Below, piece after piece: positions 24,186-33,444 of a DNA stretch of 64,000 nucleotides. The stretch is taken from assembly GCF_030345695.1 (NCBI RefSeq), contig NZ_JAUASV010000002.1:1-64000 (forward strand). Direction: 5' to 3'. This DNA is from Galbitalea sp. SE-J8. GTDB lineage: Bacteria; Actinomycetota; Actinomycetes; Actinomycetales; Microbacteriaceae. Both the position numbers and the translations under genes were made by a program. Below the pieces are notes generated by a model, which saw nothing but the letters and a program-made list of their open reading frames with translations, searched no databases and was not told where the DNA came from. The number at the start of each line of letters is the position of its first letter. Positions within the stretch are counted from its first letter, which is position 1.

Positions 24186-24215
24186 TTGACCGCCGGGGCC
24201 GCGATCGCGTAATCT
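24186..24215 (+). promoter_or_regulatory. Promoter of rplU-rpmA
   Basis: TTGACC (24186-24191), an 18-bp spacer, and TAATCT (24210-24215): one of the best consensus promoters in the window. The leader (about 24222-24303) contains a self-complementary stretch (AACCGGGTTCAGTCCGGTCC) and could be an L21-type leader RNA, but I cannot confirm a known fold. Confidence 0.75.
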
Positions 24216-24303
24216 TGTACGTCGGCGTGCGCTGAGCCGTGCTCGCGCAGAACCGGGTTCAGTCCGGTCCCCGCCGAAGCTTGAAGAAAGTAAGGGTACC
24301 CAC

Positions 24304-24612
24304 GTGGTTTACGCAATCGTGCGCGCCGGCGGCCGTCAGGAGAAGGTCGAGGTCGGCAGCATCGTCGTTCTCGATCGCATCGCCGGCGACGCCAATGGCA
24401 AGGTCGAGCTCGCGCCTGTGCTCCTCGTCGACGGTGACAAGATCACCCACACGGCGACGGACCTGGCCAAGGTCACGGTGACCGCCGAGGTGCTCGGCGA
24501 CCTCCGCGGTCCGAAGATCGTCATCCAGAAGTACAAGAACAAGACCGGATACAAGAAGCGCCAGGGCCACCGCCAGGAGCTCACGCGCATCCGTGTCACG
24601 AGCATCGCGTAA
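24304..24612 (+). CDS. rplU: 50S ribosomal protein L21
   Basis: A 102-aa 23S rRNA-binding protein of the large subunit. It begins [14 protein letters not shown] and ends [14 protein letters not shown], with the RNA-binding [15 protein letters not shown] segment typical of L21. The start is GTG 24304, preceded by a purine-rich AAGTAAGGG. It is followed 12 bp later by rpmA, the standard L21-L27-Obg order. Confidence 0.98.
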   Translation: MVYAIVRAGGRQEKVEVGSIVVLDRIAGDANGKVELAPVLLVDGDKITHTATDLAKVTVTAEVLGDLRGPKIVIQKYKNKTGYKKRQGHRQELTRIRVTSIA

Positions 24613-24624
24613 GGCGGTAGAGCA

Positions 24625-24882
24625 ATGGCACACAAGAAGGGTGCGAGTTCCACTCGCAACGGTCGTGACTCGAACGCCCAGCGCCTCGGCGTGAAGCGCT
24701 TCGGCGGCCAGGTCGTCTCGGCGGGCGAGATCATCGTGCGCCAGCGCGGCACGCACTTCCACCCCGGCGTCAACGTCGGCCGTGGCGGCGACGACACGCT
24801 GTTCGCTCTCGCGGCGGGCGCGGTCGAGTTCGGCCAGAAGGGCGGCCGCAAGGTCGTCAACATCGTGGCGGCCGCCAGCTGA
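24625..24882 (+). CDS. rpmA: 50S ribosomal protein L27
   Basis: An 85-aa large-subunit protein near the peptidyl-transferase centre. [20 protein letters not shown] and [16 protein letters not shown] are diagnostic. No cleavable N-terminal extension is present, unlike the Firmicutes form. A strong hairpin follows at 24901. Confidence 0.98.
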   Translation: MAHKKGASSTRNGRDSNAQRLGVKRFGGQVVSAGEIIVRQRGTHFHPGVNVGRGGDDTLFALAAGAVEFGQKGGRKVVNIVAAAS

Positions 24883-24900
24883 CCACGATCCTCATCGTGA

Positions 24901-24930
24901 GATAGGGGCGGGCTTCGGCCCGCCCCTATC
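24901..24930 (+). terminator. Rho-independent-like terminator after rpmA
   Basis: A perfect 13-bp stem (GATAGGGGCGGGC and its complement) with a TTCG tetraloop, followed by CGTCTTTCTG. It separates the ribosomal-protein pair from obgE, possibly as a partial terminator, because obgE has no obvious separate promoter in the remaining 35 bp. Confidence 0.88.
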
Positions 24931-24965
24931 CGTCTTTCTGCCGGGTCTCGAGGAAAGGAGCGGAT

Positions 24966-26516
24966 GTGGCCCAGTTCATCGACACCGTCACGCTGCACCT
25001 GGCCGCGGGCCACGGCGGCAACGGATGCGTCAGCGTCAAGCGCGAGAAGTTCAAGCCCCTCGCCGGTCCCGACGGCGGCAACGGGGGCGACGGCGGCGAC
25101 ATCGTGCTCGTCGCCGACCCGCAGGTGACGACGCTGCTCGCCTACCAGCGCTCGCCGCACCGCAAGAGCGGCAACGGCCAGCCCGGCATGGGCGACCACC
25201 GCCGGGGCGTCGACGGCGAGTCGACGATCCTGCCCGTGCCGGTCGGCACGGTCGTGAAGGACGCCGGCGGCACCGAGCTGATCGACCTCGCGGCCGCGGG
25301 CATGCGCTACGTCGCCGCGCCCGGCGGCCAGGGCGGGCTCGGCAACGCCGCCCTCGCGAGCACGAAGCGCAAGGCGCCGGGCTTCGCCCTGCTCGGCACG
25401 GAGGGCGTCACCGACGACGTCGTGCTCGAGCTCAAGGTCGTCGCCGACGTCGCGCTCGTGGGGTACCCGAGCGCCGGCAAGTCGAGCCTCATCGCGGCGC
25501 TGAGCGCCGCGAAGCCGAAGATCGCCGACTACCCGTTCACGACCCTCACGCCGAACCTCGGCGTCGTCGAGAGCGGCTCGACGCGCTACACCGTCGCGGA
25601 TGTGCCCGGTCTCATCGAGGGCGCGAGCGAGGGCAAGGGCCTCGGCCTCGAGTTCCTGCGCCACGTCGAGCGCTGCAGCGCCCTGCTGCACGTGCTGGAC
25701 AGCGCGACGCTCGAGCCGGGACGCGATCCGATCAGCGACCTCGACGTCATCCTCGGCGAGCTCGCCGCCTACCCGGTCCCGGCCGGCCAGAAGCCGCTGC
25801 TCGAGCGCCCTCAGCTCGTCGCGCTCAACAAGGTCGACGTGCCGGAGGCGCGAGACCTCGCCGACCTCGTGCGCCCCGAGCTCGAGCAGCGTGGCTACCG
25901 CGTGTTCGAGGTGTCGGCGGTGTCGCGCTCGGGCCTGCGCGAGCTGTCCTTTGCGCTCGCGGACCTCGTCGAGCGCGACCGCGCCGAGCGCGCCGCCGAG
26001 CCCGAGGCGCCGCGCATCGTGATCCGGCCGCGCGCCGTCAACGAGAAGGACTTCGAGATCAGGGTCGACGGCGGCAGCTACGGCGCCGTGTACCGGGTGA
26101 TCGGCGCGAAGCCCGAGCGCTGGGTGCAGCAGACCTCGTTCGAGAACGAGGAGGCCGTGGGCTACCTCGCCGACCGGCTCGCGAAGCTCGGCGTCGAGGA
26201 CGAGCTGTTCCGCCTCGGCGCGACGCCCGGCTCGACCGTGGAGATCGGATCGTTCGTCTTCGACTGGGAGCCGACCATCGCATCCGCCGCCGAGCTCATG
26301 ACGAGTCCGCGCGGCACGGACGCCCGCTTCGACGACAACGACCGCCGCACCAACAAGGAGCGCCGCCAGTCGTACAAGGAGCGGATGGATGCCAAGGCCG
26401 CCGCGCGCGCGGAGCTCGCGACCGAGCGCGAGGCGGGCGTCTGGACCGACGACGAGGGCTTCGCCGTCGAGGCGGAGGAGCGCGGTGAGCGTGAGACGGG
26501 GAGTGAACGCGAGTGA
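24966..26516 (+). CDS. obgE: GTPase Obg (ribosome-associated)
   Basis: A 516-aa large-subunit assembly GTPase. The glycine-rich Obg fold occupies residues 1-158 ([26 protein letters not shown]). The G domain has the P-loop GYPSAGKSS near 166-174, [10 protein letters not shown] and NKVD. The C-terminal OCT domain lies around 355-430 and a charged tail follows. GTG 24966 has AGGAAAGGAG just upstream (the adjacent ATG is out of frame). Its stop overlaps proB (GTGA). Confidence 0.97.
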   Translation: MAQFIDTVTLHLAAGHGGNGCVSVKREKFKPLAGPDGGNGGDGGDIVLVADPQVTTLLAYQRSPHRKSGNGQPGMGDHRRGVDGESTILPVPVGTVVKDAGGTELIDLAAAGMRYVAAPGGQGGLGNAALASTKRKAPGFALLGTEGVTDDVVLELKVVADVALVGYPSAGKSSLIAALSAAKPKIADYPFTTLTPNLGVVESGSTRYTVADVPGLIEGASEGKGLGLEFLRHVERCSALLHVLDSATLEPGRDPISDLDVILGELAAYPVPAGQKPLLERPQLVALNKVDVPEARDLADLVRPELEQRGYRVFEVSAVSRSGLRELSFALADLVERDRAERAAEPEAPRIVIRPRAVNEKDFEIRVDGGSYGAVYRVIGAKPERWVQQTSFENEEAVGYLADRLAKLGVEDELFRLGATPGSTVEIGSFVFDWEPTIASAAELMTSPRGTDARFDDNDRRTNKERRQSYKERMDAKAAARAELATEREAGVWTDDEGFAVEAEERGERETGSERE

Positions 26517-27286
26517 GTAGGGATGCGGTGCTCTCGGCGAAGCGCATCGTGGTGAAGGTCGGCTCGTCGAGCGTCAGTGGGGGCAACGTCGGGCAGATCG
26601 ACTTCCTCGTCGACGCCCTGGCCGCCACGCAGGCACGCGGCGCCGAGGTCGTGCTCGTGTCGTCCGGCGCCATCGCGACGGCCCTGCCGTTCCTCGAGCT
26701 CGCCGGTCGCCCGGGCGACCTCGCGACGCAGCAGGCCGCCGCGGCCGTGGGCCAGAACATCCTCATCAACCGCTACCAGCAGAGTCTGCGGCGCTACTCG
26801 ATCATCGCCGGCCAGGTGCTGCTCACCGCGGGCGATCTCGAGAACCCGACGCACCGCTCGAACGCGCAGCGCGCCATGGAGCGCCTGCTCGGGCTGCGCA
26901 TCCTGCCGATCGTCAACGAGAACGACACGGTCGCGACGCAGGAGATCCGCTTCGGCGACAACGACCGGCTCGCGGCCCTCGTCTCCGAGCTGATCCGCGC
27001 CGACCTGCTCGTGCTGCTCTCGGACGTCGACGCGCTCTACACCGCGCCCCCCGGAGAACCGGGAGCCGTGCGCATCCCGCACGTGCCGTTCGGCGACGAC
27101 CTGGCCGGGGTGAAGATCGGCTCGATCGGCGCGGCGGGCGTCGGTACCGGGGGAGCGGGCACGAAGGTCTCCGCCGCGCACTACGCGACCGAGCACGGCA
27201 CACCCGTGCTGCTCACGTCGACGGCGAACGTCGAGGCGGCCCTCTCGGGCGAGGGGCTCGGCACCTGGTTCGACGCGCGGGCCTGA
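26513..27286 (+). CDS. proB: Glutamate 5-kinase (short form)
   Basis: Phosphorylates glutamate in the first step of proline synthesis. At 257 aa it has the amino-acid kinase domain ([59 protein letters not shown]) but no C-terminal PUA domain; short forms are known, so I do not call it truncated. The start overlaps obgE by four bases. The last codons (GLGTWFDAR) have been copied three more times into the adjoining array D. proA follows the array. Confidence 0.96.
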   Translation: MSRDAVLSAKRIVVKVGSSSVSGGNVGQIDFLVDALAATQARGAEVVLVSSGAIATALPFLELAGRPGDLATQQAAAAVGQNILINRYQQSLRRYSIIAGQVLLTAGDLENPTHRSNAQRAMERLLGLRILPIVNENDTVATQEIRFGDNDRLAALVSELIRADLLVLLSDVDALYTAPPGEPGAVRIPHVPFGDDLAGVKIGSIGAAGVGTGGAGTKVSAAHYATEHGTPVLLTSTANVEAALSGEGLGTWFDARA

Positions 27287-28240
27287 GTCTCCCCGTTGGT
27301 CGAGGAGTGCCCGAGCGCTCTCCGTTGGTCGAGGAGTGCCCGAGCGCAGCGAGGACGCGTCTCGAGACCACTCGTTCGGCCGAGGGAGCTGTGGTGGTCT
27401 CGAGACGCGGGCGACTTCGTCGCGCGCTCCTCGACCAGCGGGATGGGCGTCGTCGTCGCGGGCGGGGGGCTCGGCACCTGGTTCGACGCGCGTTTGAGTC
27501 TCCCCGTTGGTCGAGGAGTGCCCGAGCGTAGCGAGGACGCGTCTCGAGACCACGCACTCTCCGTTGGTCGAGGAGTGCCCGAGCGCAGCGAGGACGCGTC
27601 TCGAGACCACTCGTTCGGCCGAGAGAGCTGTGGTGGTCTCGAGACGCGGGCGACTTCGTCGTGCGCTCCTCGACCAGCGGGATGGGCGTCGTCGTCGCGG
27701 GCGGGGGGCTCGGCACCTGGCTTGACGCGCGTTTGAGTCTCCCCGTTGGTCGAGGAGCGCCCGAGCGCTCCCCGTTGGTCGAGGAGTGCCCGAGCGCTCT
27801 CCGTTGGTCGAGGAGTGCCCGAGCGTAGCGAGGACGCGTCTCGAGACCGCGCGTTCGGCCGAGGGAGCTGTGGTGGTCTCGAGACGCGGGCGACTTCGTC
27901 GCGCGCTCCTCGACCAGCGGGATGGGCGTCGTCGTCGCGGGCGGGGGGCTCGGCACCTGGTTCGACGCGCGCGCTTGAGTCTCCCCGTTGGTCGAGGAGT
28001 GCCCGAGCGCTCCCAGTTGGTCGAGGAGCGCCCGAGCGCAGCGAGGACGCGTCTCGAGACCACTCGTTCGGCCGAGGGAGCTGTGGTGGTCTCGAGACGC
28101 GGGCGACTTCGTCGCGCGCTCCTCGACCGGCGGGGCGGGTGGGCGCGCTCCTCGACCAGAGGGGCCGGCGGGGCGGGCGGGCGCGCTCCTCGACCAGCGG
28201 GATGGGCGGGGTCGTCGCGCGCTCCTCGACGCGAGGCCGA
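27287..28240. repeat. Palindromic repeat array D with tandem copies of the proB 3' end
   Basis: About 950 bp without a supported gene. It comprises four large units, each holding forward arms (TTGGTCGAGGAGTGCCCGAGCG), a complete palindrome with core CGCAGCGAGGACGCG, the spacer CTCGTTCGGCCGAG, and a reversed copy ending in GCTCCTCGACCAGCGG. CTCGGCACCTGGTTCGACGC, the end of proB, recurs at 27257 (in proB), 27470, 27709 and 27949, giving periods of 213, 239 and 240 bp. The right end (28110-28235) degenerates into separate reversed arms. Long ORFs here merely read the repeat. Confidence 0.93.
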
Positions 28241-28246
28241 GTACCC
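28241..28246 (+). promoter_or_regulatory. -10 box of a probable leaderless proA transcript
   Basis: TACCCT lies eight bases before the proA ATG and no ribosome-binding site is present. It is immediately downstream of array D, so proA likely has its own promoter rather than relying on read-through. Confidence 0.5.
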
Positions 28247-28254
28247 TCGACACC

Positions 28255-29532
28255 ATGACCGACACGCTCGTCGACGCCGCGACCGACACCGCGTTCCTCG
28301 CGAAGCTCGAGGCCGCCCGGGCAGCGTCCCGCACGCTCGCGACGACCCCGACGAGCGTCAAGGATGCGGCGCTCACGACGATCGCGCGCGCGATCCTGAA
28401 CAGCGCCGACCGCATCATCACCGCCAACCGCGTCGACCTCGAGAACGGCCGCGAGAACGGCCTGGGCACGGGGCTGCTCGACCGCCTCGCCCTCAGCCCC
28501 TCGCGCATCGAGGGACTCGCGCAGTCGCTCGAGCAGATCGCCGGTCTGCCCGACCCGGTCGGCGTCGTCACCCGCGGATCGACCCTGCCCAACGGCATCC
28601 AGCTGTCGCAGGTGCGCGTGCCGTTCGGCGTCGTCGGCGCGATCTACGAGGCACGGCCGAACGTGACCGTCGACATCGCGGCGCTCGCGCTCAAGAGCGG
28701 CAACGCGGCCGTGCTGCGCGGCGGCAGCGCCGCGCTGCACTCCAACCGCGAGCTCGTCGCCGTGATCCAGTCGGCGCTCGAGGAGGTCGGGCTGCCCGAG
28801 GCGAGCGTGCAGACGATCGACGAGTTCGGCCGCGGCGGCGCCACGGCTCTCATGCGCGCGCGCGGCTACGTCGACGTGCTCATCCCGCGCGGCAGCGCCC
28901 AGCTCATCGACTCGGTCGTCCGCGATTCGACCGTGCCCGTCATCGAGACCGGCGCGGGCGTCGTTCACATCTACATCGATGAGAGCGCGGATGCCGCCCG
29001 GGCCGCCGCGATCGTGCACAACGCCAAGGTGCAGCGTCCGAGCGTCTGCAACGCGGTAGAGACGGTGCTCGTGCACGCGGGCGCGGTCGATCGCGTGCTG
29101 CCCGGCGTGGTCGAGGCGCTGCGCGCCGACGGGGTGACGATCCACGCCGAGCCGCGCGCCGCATCCGTCATCGACGGGGCCGTGCCGGCGACGGACGAGG
29201 ACTTCGCGATCGAGCACATGAGCCTCGACCTGACCGTGAAGGTCGTCGACGACCTCGACGAGGCGATCGATCACATCCGTCGGTACTCGACGAAGCACAC
29301 CGAGTCGATCCTGACGAACGACCTCGCGCGGGCCGAGCGCTTCCTCGCCGAGGTCGACTCGGCTGTCGTCATGGTCAACGCGTCGACCCGGTTCACGGAC
29401 GGCGGGGAGTTCGGCTTCGGCGCCGAGGTCGGCATCTCGACGCAGAAGCTGCACGCGCGCGGTCCGATGGGATTGCCCGAGCTCACGAGCACCAAGTGGA
29501 TCGTGCGCGGCACGGGTCAGGTGCGCGGCTGA
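28255..29532 (+). CDS. proA: Gamma-glutamyl phosphate reductase
   Basis: NADPH-dependent reduction of glutamyl-5-phosphate to the semialdehyde, second step of proline synthesis. It is 425 aa, with aldehyde-dehydrogenase fold. The catalytic cysteine is C265 in QRPSVCNAVETVL; IYEARPNVTVD, LRGGSAALHSN and FTDGGEFGFGAEVGIST are family marks. The ATG at 28255 follows directly on array D. It has been separated from proB by the 950-bp repeat array, although the two are normally adjacent. Confidence 0.97.
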   Translation: MTDTLVDAATDTAFLAKLEAARAASRTLATTPTSVKDAALTTIARAILNSADRIITANRVDLENGRENGLGTGLLDRLALSPSRIEGLAQSLEQIAGLPDPVGVVTRGSTLPNGIQLSQVRVPFGVVGAIYEARPNVTVDIAALALKSGNAAVLRGGSAALHSNRELVAVIQSALEEVGLPEASVQTIDEFGRGGATALMRARGYVDVLIPRGSAQLIDSVVRDSTVPVIETGAGVVHIYIDESADAARAAAIVHNAKVQRPSVCNAVETVLVHAGAVDRVLPGVVEALRADGVTIHAEPRAASVIDGAVPATDEDFAIEHMSLDLTVKVVDDLDEAIDHIRRYSTKHTESILTNDLARAERFLAEVDSAVVMVNASTRFTDGGEFGFGAEVGISTQKLHARGPMGLPELTSTKWIVRGTGQVRG

Positions 29533-29560
29533 CCCGGCGCCCTTCGATAGGATGACGCCC

Positions 29561-29704
29561 ATGGACCTGCTCACGTTCGTGCCTCCGGCCATCGCGTTCA
29601 CCGTCTTCCTGGTCTTCGGCGTCATCACGTGGAGCTACCGTGACGTGTACCACCGCCACGAGTCGAGCGAGACCAGCGGCCACGACACGCACGCCGGGCA
29701 CTGA
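29561..29704 (+). CDS. Small single-pass membrane protein (47 aa)
   Basis: ATG 29561 to TGA 29704. Residues 5-26 (TFVPPAIAFTVFLVFGVITW) form one transmembrane helix; the tail SYRDVYHRHESS is hydrophilic and ends in a His-rich HDTHAGH. A -10 box TAGGAT (29548-29553) lies 7 nt before the ATG, so the gene is probably leaderless. It sits between proA and nadD. Function unknown; the good promoter, start and membrane helix argue for a real gene. Confidence 0.7.
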   Translation: MDLLTFVPPAIAFTVFLVFGVITWSYRDVYHRHESSETSGHDTHAGH

Positions 29705-29732
29705 CGGCTGACCGAGTGATAGCAGCGGCCGG

Positions 29733-30350
29733 GTGACGGAGACCGCACGACGTCGTGCGCGCGTCGGTGTCATGGGCGGCACCTTCGACCCGATCCACAA
29801 CGGGCACCTGGTCGCGGCGAGCGAGGTGCAGCAGCAGTTTCAGCTCGACGAGGTGATCTTCGTTCCCACGGGCATGCCGTGGATGAAGCTCGAAGCGGAT
29901 GTCACCGACAGCGAGCATCGCTACCTGATGGCCGTCATCGCGACGGCCGCGAACCCCCGCTTCACCGTGAGTCGCGTGGACATCGACCGTCCCGGACCGA
30001 CCTACACGGTCGACACGCTGCGGGATGTGCGCGCGGCCCGGCCCGACGCGGATCTGTTCTTCATCTCGGGAGCGGATGCCGTCGCGCAGATCCTCGACTG
30101 GAAGGACGTCGAGCAGGTCTGGGACCTCGCGCACTTCGTCGCTGTGACGCGACCGGGGCATCCGCTGTCCATTTCCGGGCTTCCGGAGCAGGGCGTAAGC
30201 TTGTTGGAAGTGCCCGCACTGGCGATCTCGTCGACGGACTGTCGGGCCCGGGTGGCCCGCGGGTACCCGGTCTGGTATCTCGTCCCCGACGGTGTCGTGC
30301 AGTACATCTCGAAGCACCACTTGTATCGGAGCAAACCTGTATCGGAGTAA
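29733..30350 (+). CDS. nadD: Nicotinate-nucleotide adenylyltransferase
   Basis: Joins nicotinate mononucleotide and ATP to form deamido-NAD; 205 aa. The nucleotidyl-transferase signature [11 protein letters not shown] is at residues 15-25, with FISGADAV and [10 protein letters not shown] further on. The start GTG 29733 is nearest to the conserved N-terminus. It is followed seven bases later by the low-complexity membrane protein and then rsfS; nadD-rsfS neighbourhood is conserved in bacteria. Confidence 0.96.
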   Translation: MTETARRRARVGVMGGTFDPIHNGHLVAASEVQQQFQLDEVIFVPTGMPWMKLEADVTDSEHRYLMAVIATAANPRFTVSRVDIDRPGPTYTVDTLRDVRAARPDADLFFISGADAVAQILDWKDVEQVWDLAHFVAVTRPGHPLSISGLPEQGVSLLEVPALAISSTDCRARVARGYPVWYLVPDGVVQYISKHHLYRSKPVSE

Positions 30351-30356
30351 GGCGCG

Positions 30357-32198
30357 ATGACCACGTTCGAGGACCCGCAGCCGCTGACGCGGCGCGCCGC
30401 CCGAGAGCGCGAGCGGCAGCAGGCGCGGCTCACCGGCGAGCACTTCCTCGGCTTCACGGAGCAGGAGGTCGCCGTGCCGGGCGTCGCTTCGGATGCTGAG
30501 GGCGTTCACGAGCAGCCGCCGGCCGTCGAACCGGCTTCGCGCCGGGCATCGCACGCCGCGCACGCTGCCGAGCCGACCCAGCCCGCGGAGTCGCGCCGGC
30601 CGGCGGAGTCGCGCAGCGAGCCCTCCGCGCCGTCGGCCTTCGACTCGGCGTACCCGTGGGCCGCGCCGACCGCGGCGCCGCCGCCGGCTCCGGTCTCGAA
30701 CGAGTCATGGGCTCCGCCCGCCGCTGCCGCGCCTGCCGCGGCGGCACCCTCGAACGATCCCGCCCAGCGCACGCTGACCCGCCGGGAGGCCCGGCTCCTG
30801 CAGCAGCAGGCCGAGGCGGCGCTGGCCGGCACCCCGCCGCTCGTCGAGCCCGAGGCGCCGCCGACCTCGCCGAACGCGCTCAGCGAGGCACTGCGGTTCG
30901 CCCCGCCGCCGACCCAGGCGCCCGCCGACTACCACCCCGCGCCGGAGCCGGTCGAGGCGCCTCCCGCGCCCGATCTCGCGGTGCCGCTCGGCGCCCGCTG
31001 GGGTGCGCGCGTCGACCAGGCGATCGCCACGCCCGTCGAGGAGGCGCACGGCCCGTCGGCGGAATCGGTCGACGAGTCGTTCGCCGCGCTGTTCGGCGCC
31101 ACCGGCTCCGGATTCGCCTCGCCGAGCCCGTCCGCGTGGACGAGCGCCGGGCCGGTCGTCGTGGCGCCGTCGCTCGCCGGGGCCGAGCCCGAGTCCGGCC
31201 TGCCGGTCGGCCCGGCGCCTGAGGCTGAGACCGGCGACGAGGCCGAGTTCGTGGTCGAGGTCGAGCCCCCGGTGACCGCCGAGGCGGAGTTCGTGGTCGA
31301 GCCCGAGGCGCACGCCGGGTCCGAGCCGCGGGCCGGGTCGGAGGTCGCGGTCGATGTCGTCGATGCGGTGATCGATGCGCCCGCCCCGGCCGACTCCGCT
31401 CTCGACACGCGCGCGGACGATGAGCCCGACACGTCCGTGGCGTCGGCCTGGCCGTTCGCGTTCGGCCGAGCGACGCCCGAAGCCGTGCCGGGGGCCGAAG
31501 CCGTGCCGGAGGCTGAAGCGGTGCACGAGGCTGAGGCGATGCGCGAGGCCGAAGCGGTGCGTCAGGCCGAGCACACCGCCGCGCCCGAGCCCGAGAGGCG
31601 CCCTGCGGCGACCGTCGTGCCGGAGCCGGACGAGGCATCCGTCGTCCCGATCGTCGAGGCGGGGGCCGCGTCCGATGACGCGTCCTTCGTGCAGCCGTCG
31701 GTCGCACGCACCTCCTACACGCCGCCGGCGAGCCACTGGTCGCGGATGGGCGAGGACGACGGCGGCGGCGGCCTGCCGGTCGACACGACGCTCAGCCGTC
31801 AGGTCGGTGGCAGCAACGTCACGACGACGAGCGCGATCATCCTGCCGTCGGTGCCGCAGGCCGACTTCGCGAGCATCGTCAACGGCACGGGCGAGATCCT
31901 CATCACGGGCACGATCCAGCTGCCCGAGGGCCTCGGCAGCCTCGGCGGCGACGCCCGCAACCTCGACCACCCCGACGTCGACCGGCTGCTCGACTCGCTC
32001 GACGCCGAGCTCGTCTCGAACGACTCGGCGCCCGTGCGCGCCATTCGCGCCGTGAGCACCCACACCGCGACCAACGCGATGATCGTGCCGCCCCAGAAGC
32101 CCAAGGGGAGCCGCTGGCTGACCGCCGGCATCATCGCCGTGGGCGTGCTCGTCGTGGCCGTGGTGGGACTGCTCGCCGTCTACGTCATCAAGATGTGA
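30357..32198 (+). CDS. Low-complexity protein with C-terminal membrane anchor (613 aa)
   Basis: I recognise no catalytic domain. The N-terminus PLTRRAARERERQQ recurs near residue 140 as TLTRREARLLQQQ, a repeated basic helix. Residues about 45-460 are Ala/Pro/Glu-rich with runs such as EAVPEAEAVHEAEAMREAEA (12-18 bp DNA repeats near 31490-31570). A conserved-looking block (about 465-570; GGSNVTTTSAIILP, GEILITGTIQLPEGLG) precedes a single transmembrane helix at 588-611 ending VYVIKM. Probably tail-anchored with a long disordered cytosolic part. It lies between nadD and rsfS and likely shares their transcript. Confidence 0.75.
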   Translation: MTTFEDPQPLTRRAARERERQQARLTGEHFLGFTEQEVAVPGVASDAEGVHEQPPAVEPASRRASHAAHAAEPTQPAESRRPAESRSEPSAPSAFDSAYPWAAPTAAPPPAPVSNESWAPPAAAAPAAAAPSNDPAQRTLTRREARLLQQQAEAALAGTPPLVEPEAPPTSPNALSEALRFAPPPTQAPADYHPAPEPVEAPPAPDLAVPLGARWGARVDQAIATPVEEAHGPSAESVDESFAALFGATGSGFASPSPSAWTSAGPVVVAPSLAGAEPESGLPVGPAPEAETGDEAEFVVEVEPPVTAEAEFVVEPEAHAGSEPRAGSEVAVDVVDAVIDAPAPADSALDTRADDEPDTSVASAWPFAFGRATPEAVPGAEAVPEAEAVHEAEAMREAEAVRQAEHTAAPEPERRPAATVVPEPDEASVVPIVEAGAASDDASFVQPSVARTSYTPPASHWSRMGEDDGGGGLPVDTTLSRQVGGSNVTTTSAIILPSVPQADFASIVNGTGEILITGTIQLPEGLGSLGGDARNLDHPDVDRLLDSLDAELVSNDSAPVRAIRAVSTHTATNAMIVPPQKPKGSRWLTAGIIAVGVLVVAVVGLLAVYVIKM

Positions 32199-32213
32199 CC
32201 CCCCAAGGATTCC

Positions 32214-32600
32214 GTGACTGCATCAGACAACGCCCGACGACTCCTGAAGGTGGCCGCTGCCGCCGCCGACGCGAAGCAGGGTGAGGACCTCGTGGCGCTC
32301 GACGTCTCCGGTCCGCTGCCGCTGACGGATGCGTTCCTGCTCGTCTCCGGACGTAACGAGCGCAACGTGCTCGCCATCGCATCCGAGATCGAGGAGAAGC
32401 TCCTCGAGGCCGGCCAGCGCGCCATCCGTCGCGAGGGCCGCACCGAGGGTCGCTGGGTGCTGCTCGACTTCGGCGATCTCGTCGTGCACGTCTTCCACGA
32501 GGAGGATCGCACCTACTACCAGCTCGAGCGGCTCTGGAAGGACTGCCCGGTGCTGCCGATCGAGCTGCCCGAGCCGGCCAGGAACGCCTCCGAGGCCTAG
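32214..32600 (+). CDS. rsfS: Ribosome silencing factor RsfS
   Basis: A 128-aa protein that binds L14 and blocks 30S-50S joining when nutrients are scarce. The RsfS/Iojap signature is clear: LLVSGRNERNVLAIASEIEEKL, EGRTEGRWVLLDFGDLVVHVFHEEDRTYYQLERLW. GTG 32214 follows AAGGA. Its stop overlaps by three bases the stop of the convergent minus-strand gene. Confidence 0.96.
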   Translation: MTASDNARRLLKVAAAAADAKQGEDLVALDVSGPLPLTDAFLLVSGRNERNVLAIASEIEEKLLEAGQRAIRREGRTEGRWVLLDFGDLVVHVFHEEDRTYYQLERLWKDCPVLPIELPEPARNASEA

Positions 32601-33175
32601 CGCCGACCCTTCAGCAGCCACGGCCGGAGCGCGCGCGTGATGAACGGCAGGCCGAAGTAGGTCATGATCGGCGCGACGACGAGCACGAGCAGCAGCACGC
32701 GCAGCGGCAGCGGCCAGCCGACCGTGACGAAGCCGAGGGACCAGTTCGCGAGCAGGCTCAGCGGGAAGAACACGATGATGATCGAGACCATCTGCTTCCA
32801 CCGCGGCGGCGACGCCGGTGCCCGGTCGATGAACTCGCGGTAGGCGGGGTCGTCGAACCAGCCCTCGATGCCCGTGCGCTTCTCGGCGGCGCCGTCGCCG
32901 ACGAGTCCCTGAGCGGATGCCACCCACCACGCGCGCTCCGGCGACCGTTCCCAGGCGGCGAGGCTCGCGGCATCCGCGAACCGGAACAGCATGTGCCACT
33001 GGTCGCTCGCGGGGTCGGGGCGGATCCACCCCGAACCGAGGTAGCCGGGGAATCCGGCGATGAGCTCCTGCCCGGAGCGTGCCCACGCGGCGATGACGTG
33101 GGCCTGGTCGGCCGCCACCGTGCGGGTGACGCTCACGGTGATCGGTTCGCTGCGCATCTGACTCGTCTCGCCCAT
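32597..33175 (-). CDS. Antibiotic biosynthesis monooxygenase-domain membrane protein
   Basis: A 192-aa protein. An ABM-type ferredoxin-like domain fills residues about 10-100 (SVTRTVAADQAHVIAAWARSG, WHMLFRFADAASLAAWERS); two transmembrane helices follow (about 125-145 and 150-170) and a basic tail. This layout is seen in small actinobacterial proteins of unknown function; there is no evidence for oxygenase activity. Start ATG 33175 is chosen; ATG 33157 (MRSEPITV) is also possible. Confidence 0.78.
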   Translation of the reverse strand: MGETSQMRSEPITVSVTRTVAADQAHVIAAWARSGQELIAGFPGYLGSGWIRPDPASDQWHMLFRFADAASLAAWERSPERAWWVASAQGLVGDGAAEKRTGIEGWFDDPAYREFIDRAPASPPRWKQMVSIIIVFFPLSLLANWSLGFVTVGWPLPLRVLLLVLVVAPIMTYFGLPFITRALRPWLLKGRR

Positions 33176-33286
33176 GCCTCCAGTCTCGCGGGTCGGCGTG
33201 CCGTCTCGTGCGCCGGCTGAGGGGGCGTGCCCGCGCCGTCTCGAAGCCCGTCTCGCGCCGGTCGGCGAACCCGTGCGGATGTAGTA

Positions 33287-33292
33287 GCCTTG
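33287..33292 (+). promoter_or_regulatory. -10 box upstream of tRNA-Ala
   Basis: TAGCCT is 32 bp before the mature tRNA 5' end. No convincing -35 is visible. Confidence 0.4.
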
Positions 33293-33324
33293 ACGAGTTG
33301 CTTTTCGGGACACCGGGAAGCCGC

Positions 33325-33397
33325 GGGTCCGTGGCGCAGTTGGTAGCGCACCTGCATGGCATGCAGGGGGTCAGGGGTTCGAATCCCCTCGGATCCA
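33325..33397 (+). tRNA. tRNA-Ala (anticodon GGC)
   Basis: A full cloverleaf: acceptor GGGTCCG/CGGATCC with one G-U pair, D arm with TTGGTAGCGCA, anticodon stem CCTGC/GCAGG with loop ATGGCAT (anticodon GGC), and T arm GGGGTTCGAATCCCC. The discriminator base is A and CCA is not encoded (the sequence continues CCC). A terminator follows at 33416, and mobile-element remnants begin directly beyond it, so the tRNA 3' end is a likely former integration site. Confidence 0.97.
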
Positions 33398-33415
33398 CCC
33401 TTTGATCGATGTTCC

Positions 33416-33444
33416 AACCCCCGACACTTGGCGTGTCGGGGGTT
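33416..33444 (+). terminator. Terminator of tRNA-Ala
   Basis: A perfect stem of 12 bp (AACCCCCGACAC and its complement) with loop TTGGC, followed by TC. The truncated DUF262 gene on the other strand runs into this hairpin. Confidence 0.88.

Noticed and set aside
24222-24303. A named L21 leader riboregulator
   Set aside because: The leader has self-complementary parts, but I could not match a defined consensus, so I only mention it with the promoter.
26513-27286. proB as a truncated gene because it lacks a PUA domain
   Set aside because: The kinase domain is complete, and short ProB proteins are normal in related actinobacteria.
27296-28258. Several 70-460 codon ORFs on both strands of array D
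   Set aside because: All read the same palindromic repeat in different frames and have no start signals or domains.
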